Below, piece after piece: positions 16,754 to 24,847 of a stretch of 64,000 bases of DNA; position 1 is the first letter of the stretch, and every line of letters begins with the position of its first letter. Position numbers and translations under genes: made by a program. The DNA lies in NCBI GenBank assembly GCA_001464455.1, contig LNEI01000008.1, forward strand, positions 102,970 through 166,969, written 5' to 3'. The notes under the pieces were generated by a model that worked only from the letters and a program-made list of their open reading frames with translations, was not told the origin of the DNA and did not search any database. This DNA is from Acidobacteria bacterium Ga0077534 (GTDB lineage: Bacteria; Acidobacteriota; Blastocatellia; Pyrinomonadales; Pyrinomonadaceae).

Positions 16754-19273
16754 CTATCCGCCGATTGAGAACAATCCGCTGAACGTATTCAGCCGGGCCG
16801 CAAAGTCCGCTCGATTGATCGCAGTTCCGGGATCGAATCTCGGTCCCGGAAGGACAATAAATTGTCCCGGTCCGGTCTGTCGAACCTCGGCAGGAAAGGC
16901 CTCGAAGATTCCCTTGTTTATCGCAAGTTGGACGTAGCCGCGAAGTGCGGCAGGGATCTGCGAGTTGTCGGTCAAAGCAACACCACCGGAAGTAGCCGTT
17001 GATCCTGCGAGATTTCGGGCGGCGGTATCGTGGCCGAGTGCCTTGACTAAAGCGACCGCGAGATCGAGGCGGTTAATCTGGCCTGTCGGTTGAAAGACGT
17101 TTCCGGTAAAAGCGATCATCCCGGTTGGAACGAAATCATAATCCCGTAACGTCGAGCCTTTAGCGGTAACTGCTTCAGCAATATTCAACAATTCGCCCGA
17201 TACATCACCAAATTTCGGCGTCGCTCCCAAAGATTGGCGAAGCGATGTGTTGAGCACCAGCGATCGTGCGAGATCTTCACGCGTCACAAGCGACGCCGGT
17301 CGGAATGTGCCGTCCGCGTAGATATCGATCACTCGGTTTTTGATCGCAGCTTCTATTGCAGCCTTTTGAGGATGCGACGCCAAATCGGCGATATTCGGCA
17401 GGATAAATTTAACCTGCGTCACCGTTCCATCAACGGGTCCCGGAGCAGCTCCCTGGGTTGGCAACGATGCCTGCGGAGCCGCAGCCAAGCTGCGTGCACC
17501 ACGAACTTCCAGCGTCCACTGTCCGGCGACCGGATTGTCGACTACGATCTGACGCTTGTTGCTGCCAATGACCGGAAAGTCGATGGCAGTTGAATAGGTG
17601 AGGCCGTTAGGAGCCGTAAGCCGAATACCTACGAGGTTGCCCGTACCTTCTTCAGCAGCGGTATCAACCGTCGCTGCGACGTCGAGCACATTCATGTCCG
17701 GACTCACCGTAAACGTGGTTGCGTTGGTTGAAGCCGGGCCGGAATTAGCAGGGTTAAAGTCGATGTGAAATGTCTGCTGAGCAGGACGCTCTTCGCCAAA
17801 AACAGCATTGTAACTTACATCCTGGAAACTGCGGTAATCCTTCCCGCGGTTGAAAACTTTATCGACTGCCGCATGGGCGTTAACATGGCCTGCTCCGACT
17901 TCATAGTCATCATATCCCGGCATTTTCGATGCCGTGTCTACGAGAATCTGTTTGATCTCGTCCGGCGTTAGTGTGATGTCGGCGTCAAGCATTAGAGCTA
18001 CGACACCAGCAACATACGGTGTGGCCATTGATGTTCCGGAGATCTGTGTATAGAAGGGGATAAGCCCCGGAGCGAGCTCGGTATCGGCGGTGAGGCCGTT
18101 TGCGGTAAGGTTCAACGTCGACCGCGTAGAGGCAATCGCAGAGGTAAATCGTCCAGCGTTCGCTTCGAATGCACGACCGGTTCCAGGTGCTACGAGAGTT
18201 GGTGCATCGTTATCGTTTAAAGGGTTATTGTCACTAAGACGTTCCGCACGAGGCGTGCCGCGTGACGAGAAATCGGCCAGCGTACCCTCTTTTGTTCCTG
18301 CACCAACGCCAATCACCCATGGAGCCTGTGCGTAAGGGCTCAGCGTGTCTTTTGCAGCACCGTCATTCCCGCCAGCGAAAAGAACCATCATGTTCCGCTC
18401 GTAACCGATACGGCTTGCGATCGTGATGGGATGATCCGGATTAAATTCGCCTCCGCCAAGCGGGCCGTAGCTATTCGTCACAACGCGGATGTTGTAATTG
18501 AACTGGTTTGCGAGCCCCCATTCCCAAGCACCGAGTGGATTGACCACCAAAATTCCCGCACCGAGCCCGGCGCCGACGATCTTTGCTCCGGGAGCTACGC
18601 CAGAATAAAGTCCGCCCGAACGAACGCCCGATCCGCCGACGATGCCCGCGCAATGCGTTCCGTGGCCGACGGTCTCATCCGTGTTCTGGATATTTTCGAT
18701 GGTGACGTTAGGCGTGAATCCCTGAACAGTGCTGGTTGCAAGCACCGGATGCACATTCTGTACGACCTTCGTGCCGAATGGCAGATCCGCGTGGGTCGCG
18801 TCGACCCCGGAGTCAATCACGAGGACCGAGAAATTACCGGCACCGGAAACAGGCATCCCGCCATTTCTCGTCGTCATAGCACTGTCGGACTGGAGTTTGG
18901 CGACACCGCCCATTATTCGGGCCTGATTCATGTAATAAATCAACGGATCGTTCGACCAAATGGAGCGGACCGCGGCATTATTTGCCAGTGCCCGTACCTG
19001 TCCGACGGTCATCGGCTGAGCTACCATGCCCAGGGTCGGAAATGTCTGCCCGCCGGTAACGCCGACACCTCGCAACACGTTCAAGTGCGAGTCCTGAAGC
19101 CCGTTGTTCGTATTAAACGAGACAATGACCATGCCAGCCGAGGCGGCGTCGCCGAGCGTTGCGAGCTTGGTCTGCAACGATGGTGCCAGCGTCGCCGCCT
19201 GTGCCGCAAACGCGAACGCGGCCACCGCGACGACGGCGATAGTAAATTTGCCGAGTATTTTATTGATCTTCAC
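16754..19273 (-). CDS. Secreted S8 serine peptidase with C-terminal SLH-like repeats
   Basis: Exported subtilase, 839 residues from the GTG at 19273. That start is chosen because GGAGGGGAGATACAG directly precedes it, it gives a clean signal peptide (ILGKFTIAVVAVAAFAFAAQA), and it follows the predicted promoter by ~38 nt; a longer frame to 19438 would run through the operator. The triad is Asp154 (VLVIDSGVDATHADL), His204 (VGHGTHCAG) and the Ser in ISGTSMATPYVAG. The C-terminal ~220 residues contain SLH-like units (AIKNRVIDIYADGTFRPASL, VTREDLARSLVL, then two more ending INRADFAARLNTF). SLH repeats usually hold proteins at the cell surface, suggesting a surface-attached protease. Paralogous to the 10099-12594 and 24848-27838 products. 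Confidence 0.88.
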   Translation of the reverse strand: MKINKILGKFTIAVVAVAAFAFAAQAATLAPSLQTKLATLGDAASAGMVIVSFNTNNGLQDSHLNVLRGVGVTGGQTFPTLGMVAQPMTVGQVRALANNAAVRSIWSNDPLIYYMNQARIMGGVAKLQSDSAMTTRNGGMPVSGAGNFSVLVIDSGVDATHADLPFGTKVVQNVHPVLATSTVQGFTPNVTIENIQNTDETVGHGTHCAGIVGGSGVRSGGLYSGVAPGAKIVGAGLGAGILVVNPLGAWEWGLANQFNYNIRVVTNSYGPLGGGEFNPDHPITIASRIGYERNMMVLFAGGNDGAAKDTLSPYAQAPWVIGVGAGTKEGTLADFSSRGTPRAERLSDNNPLNDNDAPTLVAPGTGRAFEANAGRFTSAIASTRSTLNLTANGLTADTELAPGLIPFYTQISGTSMATPYVAGVVALMLDADITLTPDEIKQILVDTASKMPGYDDYEVGAGHVNAHAAVDKVFNRGKDYRSFQDVSYNAVFGEERPAQQTFHIDFNPANSGPASTNATTFTVSPDMNVLDVAATVDTAAEEGTGNLVGIRLTAPNGLTYSTAIDFPVIGSNKRQIVVDNPVAGQWTLEVRGARSLAAAPQASLPTQGAAPGPVDGTVTQVKFILPNIADLASHPQKAAIEAAIKNRVIDIYADGTFRPASLVTREDLARSLVLNTSLRQSLGATPKFGDVSGELLNIAEAVTAKGSTLRDYDFVPTGMIAFTGNVFQPTGQINRLDLAVALVKALGHDTAARNLAGSTATSGGVALTDNSQIPAALRGYVQLAINKGIFEAFPAEVRQTGPGQFIVLPGPRFDPGTAINRADFAARLNTFSGLFSIGG

Positions 19274-19317
19274 CTGTATCTCCCCTCCAAAAATTTTGTT
19301 ATTCAAAAACAGTTTGA

Positions 19318-19382
19318 AGAATAAAGGAGAGGCTTTGAGAAATACTTGAGCGGCGTTCTCAAAGGGTTGAGGGAAACTTGAG
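19318..19382 (-). promoter_or_regulatory. CTCAAG direct-repeat operator/promoter of the SLH-type S8 peptidase
   Basis: Two pairs with 11-bp period: plus-strand TTGAG at 19335/19346 and 19367/19378, offset 32 bp. On the minus strand the proximal CTCAA is followed after 11 nt by TATTCT (19323-19318). Best example of the full double-pair architecture. Confidence 0.78.
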
Positions 19383-19508
19383 ACGAGTGGAGTCCTAGGG
19401 TTGTCTCGGGCTTTCAGCCTCTGATGTTGAGGAGACAATGTAGTAGCGCTAAATCAATTGAGACCTGGAATAAAGACGCGGAATGCGGGGGGCGCCAGTT
19501 AATTAGGC

Positions 19509-22500
19509 CTATTTAAGAAGTTCCTGGACAAGTCGTTTCGTTTCCGCCGAGGGCTGAATACCGAGTTCCTGCTTGAGGAGTTCGGTCATGTCTTCGTAAT
19601 GCTTACGGACCGCGGCTGGTTTGCTCTGGGCGGCAAGAACCTTCATCGTTAGCCGGTGCAGATCCTCGCGATAGGGATCGATAATAAGGATCTGTCCCGC
19701 GAACTTCAGAGCGTCGGTCCATCGTTTCTGTGTGACAGAAAGCTTAGCGAGAGCATTTAGCACGCGGGAAAATTGTTCCTGATAGAACGGACGCTGCTCT
19801 TCGGCCCAATCTTCGTAAAGACCTTCCATAAACTCGCCACGATAGAGATCGTAAGCGGATTCGAGAGTTTTTCGCAGCTCATCATCGTCTTTGTCGCGTT
19901 TCGCGTTCTCGGCAGCCGCGATAAAGGCAACAAAATCTTCGGTATCGATTTGATACGTGAATTCGGGATTTAATTGGTAAGATCCGTCACGAAAGACGAT
20001 GAAATTCTGTTTGAACGCCTGGCGGCTATTTAGAGCCTTGCGGATGTGCGAGATTGTTGGATGAAAGTTCTTTTCGATCGCGGCGAGTTCATCATCGCCC
20101 CAGAAAGCTTCGATTAAAACATCCTTCGGGACGCGCCGGTTTTTTCGGGTTGATATATAACAAAAAATGTCCCGGGCCCGGCGAGTCGTCCACGCGTCTG
20201 GAGCAAATGGTTTGCTTGGGTCGCGGAAAATCTCGACATGCCCCAAAACTCTGATCGTAAGATCGGTGACCGTCGCGTCGAGTGTCTGAATTCGTAAGTC
20301 CGGAGTAGGGAGACTAGGCTGATTTTCCAGTTTAGTCTCTCGACTCTCGACAATCTCGCGGAGATCCGGTGGCAGTTTTTCAAGAATATCCTCATATCCG
20401 AAAATGCCACGATTGCGGCGAATCTCGGTCTTGAGCCAGTACTCATAATCGAATCGGGCTGAGAGGTCGAGCACTCGTTGAATCGGAGAGACCATTTCCT
20501 TGTGTAAGCCTGAAACGAAGAGCGTTTCGGCTAGGAGCATCAATGCGAGAGACTCGTCGTAGTAATAATTTTGACCGTGGAAGAACTCCAGAACCCCATG
20601 GATTCGCGTGGCCAACCCGTCGGTTTTCCCTTCGGCTAGATCAACCTGGCACAAACACAATTGAGCAGTATTCGACGTTAACTCAGGATGACGTTGAGAC
20701 CTCGATTCGATCAATGTCTCCAGAAGGGCTCGGGCCTTTACCGTATCGCCCCGTAATAGATTGAACCTTGCGCGTTCTTCGTTCAATTCCCGAGTCGCGA
20801 GATCGACGCCAGCATCGTCATAAGCGTTCAAGGCTCGTTGGTAGAATTCGGAGGCGTGTGAGAAATCCTGTCTTTCCCGGTAGAAATTCCCGTATGTTTC
20901 AAATATCTCCGGCAGAAGGGATTTTAAGTTAAACAGCTGACACAACTCTAGGGCAAGTTCGAGATGCTTCTCAGTCTTTTCAAACTCACCCCGATAGAGA
21001 TGCAGACGCGCGACATTTAAATGGCCGATTGCTTCTTGAGGAAGGTGTTTACTTGACTGGCCTTCTTGAAAAATGCGGTTGAACCAGCGAATTGCTTCAC
21101 CAAAGTCACCACGAAAACCCGGTGCGAGGGCAAGGTTATGAGCAATTAGCCGAATGTGCTGATCGTTCGATTGCGCCTCGGCCAGCTCTAAAGCTACACG
21201 AAACTGCTGCTCAGCCTCATTCCAATTGCCTTCCTGGATTAGGCAGAGACCACGTGTGTTGAGGCATTTCAGATACGTTTCCGATTCCGTAGATACGAGT
21301 TTTTCCGCTTTCTCGAGCAGCGACAGAGCCTCTTTGGGCTTCGCTTTGCGTCTGGCAAGACTTGCGAGCGAATGCAGAGCTTCGGCCTCGGCGGCGGCAT
21401 CCTTTTGCTCAGCAAAAAGCTTTACGGCCCGGTTGAGGAGATTGGTCGATTTTGTCGTTTCGCCTTGCAGCCGCGCGATTTCCGCCTGATGAAGCAGGGA
21501 TCGGGGATGGCGTTCCAATATCTCAAACGGAACCTTCTCCACGAAAGAAGCAAGGGAGGTGATGGCACCCGCGGCGATCCACTCGTTTCCCCGTTTTGCG
21601 ATCACCTCGGCAGCACGTTCAAAATTCTCCGCGTCGAGCAGAAATGGTAAAGCCATCTCTGATTGTCTATTTTGTAAGAAGATTTCAGCTATGCGATTTC
21701 GCTCCTGCGAGATCCGGGCAACTCCGATCTCAGACCTTAGACGCCGCTGAAGAAAACCGCGAAACAACGGATGAAACCGGTACTCCTCGGCTGTGCCTCC
21801 GTCGCCCGCAACACTCAGGAAAATATTCTTCTCAACAAGATCTGGTAATGCCGCGGAACACCGCATGTCGGGAAACAGCATGCTGCACTGATCGAGCGGC
21901 AATGATTCTAGTAGGGACAAATACAGGAGCAGTTTTTGCGAATTTTCTTCTTCCCGCGTAAAGACCTCTTCGGCAAAGTAGTCGAAGATATCTTTTTCTG
22001 ACCGTTGCAGGATTTCAGACAGGTCGAGTACCGCTGCCGAACCTTCGCCATCAATTTCTTTCTCCGCGATCTGCCGAACGAGCTGCAGGGCCGTGATCCA
22101 GCCGTGCGTCCGATTCCGATACTCGAGCACTTGATCGTTTCGCAATTCGACATTTAGCGTATTGCGAAAAAGCTCCTTAACCTCCTCATCGTTGAACAGC
22201 AGATCGTCGCGTGTAATTACCATCGCGGCCGCTTGCGTTCGCCGCTTCATAATCGCGAGTGGCGGCAGATCTCGGGTCGTGATCATCAAGTGAAAATGCT
22301 CAGACGAATACTGCAATATACGGTCGACGATCTTGTGAACGACCGTGTCCGGACCAATGTGATGATAATCGTCGAGAACCAGAATGAAAGGCTGTTCGAT
22401 CACCCGAAGTATTTCGTTTGATAGCAGATCGGCCGCACGCTCGGGAAATCGAAGAATGTCCTCGTTCGCCTCGGAGAGATATGGGAAAAGTGCCTCGCCG

Positions 22501-22784
22501 AAACTCGGCGCAATATTCTTGATCCCTTGAGCCACATAGTTTAGGAATACAATCGGGTCGGCATCGGTGTGATCGAGTTGGTACCAAACGGACGGGCGCG
22601 ATTGCCCGCGGAGAAAATCGGCGATGAGCGTGGTTTTGCCGCATCCGGCATCAGCGGTAACCAATGTGACAGGCGATCCCAAATTAGCAGTCAGTCTTTC
22701 GATCAGGCGCGACCGTTTCAGAAACTCCGAAACGGGGCGCGGCGGAAGCAGTTTTGTCCGCAGAAAGAAATTAGAGTGCTGCAT
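19509..22784 (-). CDS. Large STAND-ATPase transcriptional regulator with OmpR-type wHTH and BTAD domain (SARP-like)
   Basis: Cytoplasmic regulator of 1091 residues. N-terminal MalT-type STAND NTPase: FFLRTKLLPPRPVSEFLKRS opening, Walker A ADAGCGKTTL (~44-53), Walker B ILVLDDYHH (~135-143). A long TPR-like helical middle follows (~360-800; repeats such as AEALHSLASLARRKAKPKEA). The C-terminus has an OmpR/PhoB-type winged helix (~845-935: DLTIRVLGHVEIF ... TISHIRKALNSRQ ... DGSYQLNPE) and a BTAD domain to the end (DLYRGEFMEGLYEDW, KFAGQILIIDPYREDLHRL). Unlike MalT it has no LuxR HTH. SARP/BTAD wHTH proteins are known to bind 11-bp direct repeats next to -10 boxes, which is what the six protease-island promoters show. 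It is therefore the prime candidate regulator (inference). It may be co-transcribed from the promoter of the upstream ATPase gene. Confidence 0.85.
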   Translation of the reverse strand: MQHSNFFLRTKLLPPRPVSEFLKRSRLIERLTANLGSPVTLVTADAGCGKTTLIADFLRGQSRPSVWYQLDHTDADPIVFLNYVAQGIKNIAPSFGEALFPYLSEANEDILRFPERAADLLSNEILRVIEQPFILVLDDYHHIGPDTVVHKIVDRILQYSSEHFHLMITTRDLPPLAIMKRRTQAAAMVITRDDLLFNDEEVKELFRNTLNVELRNDQVLEYRNRTHGWITALQLVRQIAEKEIDGEGSAAVLDLSEILQRSEKDIFDYFAEEVFTREEENSQKLLLYLSLLESLPLDQCSMLFPDMRCSAALPDLVEKNIFLSVAGDGGTAEEYRFHPLFRGFLQRRLRSEIGVARISQERNRIAEIFLQNRQSEMALPFLLDAENFERAAEVIAKRGNEWIAAGAITSLASFVEKVPFEILERHPRSLLHQAEIARLQGETTKSTNLLNRAVKLFAEQKDAAAEAEALHSLASLARRKAKPKEALSLLEKAEKLVSTESETYLKCLNTRGLCLIQEGNWNEAEQQFRVALELAEAQSNDQHIRLIAHNLALAPGFRGDFGEAIRWFNRIFQEGQSSKHLPQEAIGHLNVARLHLYRGEFEKTEKHLELALELCQLFNLKSLLPEIFETYGNFYRERQDFSHASEFYQRALNAYDDAGVDLATRELNEERARFNLLRGDTVKARALLETLIESRSQRHPELTSNTAQLCLCQVDLAEGKTDGLATRIHGVLEFFHGQNYYYDESLALMLLAETLFVSGLHKEMVSPIQRVLDLSARFDYEYWLKTEIRRNRGIFGYEDILEKLPPDLREIVESRETKLENQPSLPTPDLRIQTLDATVTDLTIRVLGHVEIFRDPSKPFAPDAWTTRRARDIFCYISTRKNRRVPKDVLIEAFWGDDELAAIEKNFHPTISHIRKALNSRQAFKQNFIVFRDGSYQLNPEFTYQIDTEDFVAFIAAAENAKRDKDDDELRKTLESAYDLYRGEFMEGLYEDWAEEQRPFYQEQFSRVLNALAKLSVTQKRWTDALKFAGQILIIDPYREDLHRLTMKVLAAQSKPAAVRKHYEDMTELLKQELGIQPSAETKRLVQELLK

Positions 22785-22820
22785 TTCACCAAATAGAACG
22801 GAAGCAACCTTAGTATGCCA

Positions 22821-22835
22821 TAACCACGTGGGTTA
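22821..22835. promoter_or_regulatory. small palindrome before the STAND/BTAD regulator
   Basis: TAACC-ACGTG-GGTTA, 37 bp upstream of the regulator start. Could be an operator or a short RNA hairpin; no CTCAA repeat is found directly before this gene. Confidence 0.3.
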
Positions 22836-22884
22836 TACGAGCACCACACTAGTCGCTATTTTGGCGGGTCTGTGAGAAGTCATA

Positions 22885-23655
22885 TCATGCAGTCAACATC
22901 GCGCCTCGTTCTTCGACAAATTGTAGCAGTTTTGAAATCCGTCCGAATGACTTGCCGTGTGCCTCTTTCGCTCGTAAGCGTGTTAGGCATATCGAATCGA
23001 AAAGTGCTTCGGTTTCCGTCATATTAAAGGCGATCACTTTTTCGTCAATTACATTCAGAATCTGTTTTGATCGCAGCCGCCACAGCGGGCTGGGCGGTTT
23101 GCTCCGACAAAGCAGAAGCAGATGGGTTTCGGCTGGAAGGGAGCAGAGCAGAAGGTTGAAAAACTCGTCGAACCAGGGAGCGTCAAAAATGTGATGAATA
23201 TCGTCGAGGACGATAAGCGACCTTTGACCCGAATTGCCTTGTAAACGGGGCAGGTTCTTTACCAAAAATCCGGCGATCTCGGCTTGGTCAATCTGTTTTC
23301 CGTTTGGATCGTCAGATGAAGAGTCAATCGGCATGCCAGGCAGACTGGCCGAGAAATATCGCGAAAAAACCCGCCATGCAATATCGGTAGACTCGATCGA
23401 ATACCAACAAGCATTCTTGAAACTCGCCGCAAAATTAGCGGCCAAAACCGTTTTGCCTGTACCGGCCCGGCCCGAGATCAGGGTTGCAGGAAATTGCTTT
23501 GCCGATTTGGTTAAAAGAGAATTTAGGCGCGGCCTTTCTACAAGGCCGTGACCGTCAGGCATTTGCAGCTTATCTCGCAGTATGTGCATCCCATCGTTCA
23601 ACGTATCGCCAGACGCCATTGCCGAAAAACCGCTAAAATCGGAGCGATCCAACAT
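22885..23655 (-). CDS. STAND-type ATPase domain protein without DNA-binding domain
   Basis: 256 residues from the ATG at 23655. An upstream ATG at 23718 lies before the predicted transcription start; ATGs at 23700 and 23694 would leave almost no leader, so they are less likely. Walker A is SGRAGTGKT (~61-69); Walker B is SLIVLDDIHHIF, followed by LLLLCRSKPPSPLWRL. The sequence parallels the first ~250 residues of the neighbouring STAND/BTAD regulator, then ends with no TPR, wHTH or BTAD. It is 100 bp upstream of that regulator on the same strand, so they may form an operon. It could be a modulator of the regulator or the stub of a truncated paralogue; the sequence does not decide. Confidence 0.65.
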   Translation of the reverse strand: MLDRSDFSGFSAMASGDTLNDGMHILRDKLQMPDGHGLVERPRLNSLLTKSAKQFPATLISGRAGTGKTVLAANFAASFKNACWYSIESTDIAWRVFSRYFSASLPGMPIDSSSDDPNGKQIDQAEIAGFLVKNLPRLQGNSGQRSLIVLDDIHHIFDAPWFDEFFNLLLCSLPAETHLLLLCRSKPPSPLWRLRSKQILNVIDEKVIAFNMTETEALFDSICLTRLRAKEAHGKSFGRISKLLQFVEERGAMLTA

Positions 23656-23709
23656 CCCGTCCGAGTCGATACTGTCATATAGGGAAAATGTCATCGTCAT
23701 AGCAAACTC

Positions 23710-23742
23710 AGAATACAAGGCGGAACTTGAGGAAAACTTGAA
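23710..23742 (-). promoter_or_regulatory. CTCAAG direct-repeat operator/promoter of the small STAND ATPase gene
   Basis: Plus-strand TTGAG 23727 and TTGAA 23738 (11 bp apart); on the minus strand TTCAAGTTTTCCTCAAG. Eleven nt after the proximal CTCAA comes TATTCT (23715-23710). This places the regulator operon under the same element as the proteases. Confidence 0.72.
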
Positions 23743-23788
23743 AAAATTGAATCGGACTACCTGCGAACGTCGAAAAATTGTTTACAAC

Positions 23789-23821
23789 CTCAAGTTTTTC
23801 TCAACCGTCCTTATTTACTCT
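23789..23821 (+). promoter_or_regulatory. CTCAAG direct-repeat operator/promoter of the 23898-24701 gene
   Basis: CTCAA at 23789 and 23800 (CTCAAGTTTTTCTCAA), then 11 nt, then TACTCT (23816-23821). Sense orientation relative to the gene is the same as at the five minus-strand promoters; ~70-nt leader. Confidence 0.74.
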
Positions 23822-23897
23822 TACCTTAGATCGAACAAAATACTGATTTACTCTCCTCAGAAAAGTTTTACCTTTCGCATTATAAGGAGTAGGGAAT

Positions 23898-24701
23898 ATG
23901 AAAAAGATTCTATTTTGTACAAGCTTGATTTTGATGCTCGCTGTTTTTGCCCTTGGCCAAAAGCAGAAGGAGGAACCGGTCTCTCCAAATGGTGTTAACG
24001 GGAGCGGCACACAGAGTGCATCCGGATCGGGTGCCGTTCTTGATTCAGGGACGCGGATCGAAGGCCAGCTTCAGAGCACCGTCGACGTAAAGAAATCCAA
24101 GGTCGGAGATGAGGTCGTTCTAAAGACGACGAAATCGATCAAACAGAACGGGCAGACCGTCGTGCCAAAGGGTTCGCGTCTTATCGGCCGGATTACGGAA
24201 GTTCAGGAAAAGACCAAATCGAATGGCGCATCGAAACTCGGAATCATCTTTGACCGTCTTGAGGGCCAAGATATTGCGGTCCCGATCAGTGCCTCGATCG
24301 TTTCCATCACTAATGTAATGGCCAGCAAACGGATTTCGGACCCGGCTGATTCGGATCTATTTGTTTCGTCGAATTCGTCAGCCAGGGCATCGGGCGGGGG
24401 ATCGTCAGGCGGCGGATTGTTGGGCGGAGTCTCAACTACCGCCGGCGGCTTGGTCAATACAGGCGGCGGACTGCTTAACACGACGACCCAAACCGTTGGT
24501 AGCGTGACGAGTTCAGTCGGGCAAACGGTGGACAGCACGGGCGGTTCGGTAATCAAAACCGTCAGCGGGATCGCAATCTCAAATTCCGTTAGCGGATCGG
24601 TTCAGTCCGGGTCGACCTTGTCTGCCGCAAACAAGAATATTAAGCTTGAAAAAGGCGTGATAGTCGGCCTACAGTTGAACGGTTCGATCTGGTCGCAATA
24701 A
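23898..24701 (+). CDS. Exported Gly/Ser-rich protein, unknown function
   Basis: 267 residues with a signal peptide (KKILFCTSLILMLAVFALG) and a strong ribosome site AAGGAGTAGGGA. A conserved-looking domain covers ~50-150: DSGTRIEGQLQSTVDVKKSK, VGDEVVLKTTKSIKQNGQTV, VPKGSRLIGRITEVQEK, KLGIIFDRLEGQDIAVP. It resembles a small beta-barrel type domain met in acidobacterial exported proteins; I do not know a function for it. The second half is a Gly/Ser/Thr-rich tail (GGGSSGGGLLGGVSTTAGGL ...). A weak GGGCTT/AAGCCC hairpin follows at 24717-24745. Controlled by the CTCAAG-type promoter, so likely co-regulated with the proteases. Confidence 0.75.
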   Translation: MKKILFCTSLILMLAVFALGQKQKEEPVSPNGVNGSGTQSASGSGAVLDSGTRIEGQLQSTVDVKKSKVGDEVVLKTTKSIKQNGQTVVPKGSRLIGRITEVQEKTKSNGASKLGIIFDRLEGQDIAVPISASIVSITNVMASKRISDPADSDLFVSSNSSARASGGGSSGGGLLGGVSTTAGGLVNTGGGLLNTTTQTVGSVTSSVGQTVDSTGGSVIKTVSGIAISNSVSGSVQSGSTLSAANKNIKLEKGVIVGLQLNGSIWSQ

Positions 24702-24847
24702 TACTTGGCGAAAAAAGGGCTTTGTAGTAGAATCCAGCTAAGCCCCCCTTATTTCAGACTGACGTTTCTTTTTACTCGTTTGTAATCTATATTGCAGAAC
24801 GTCAAAACCGAAAACATTATAGTTTCGCCCGTAAGGCACTCGAAGTA

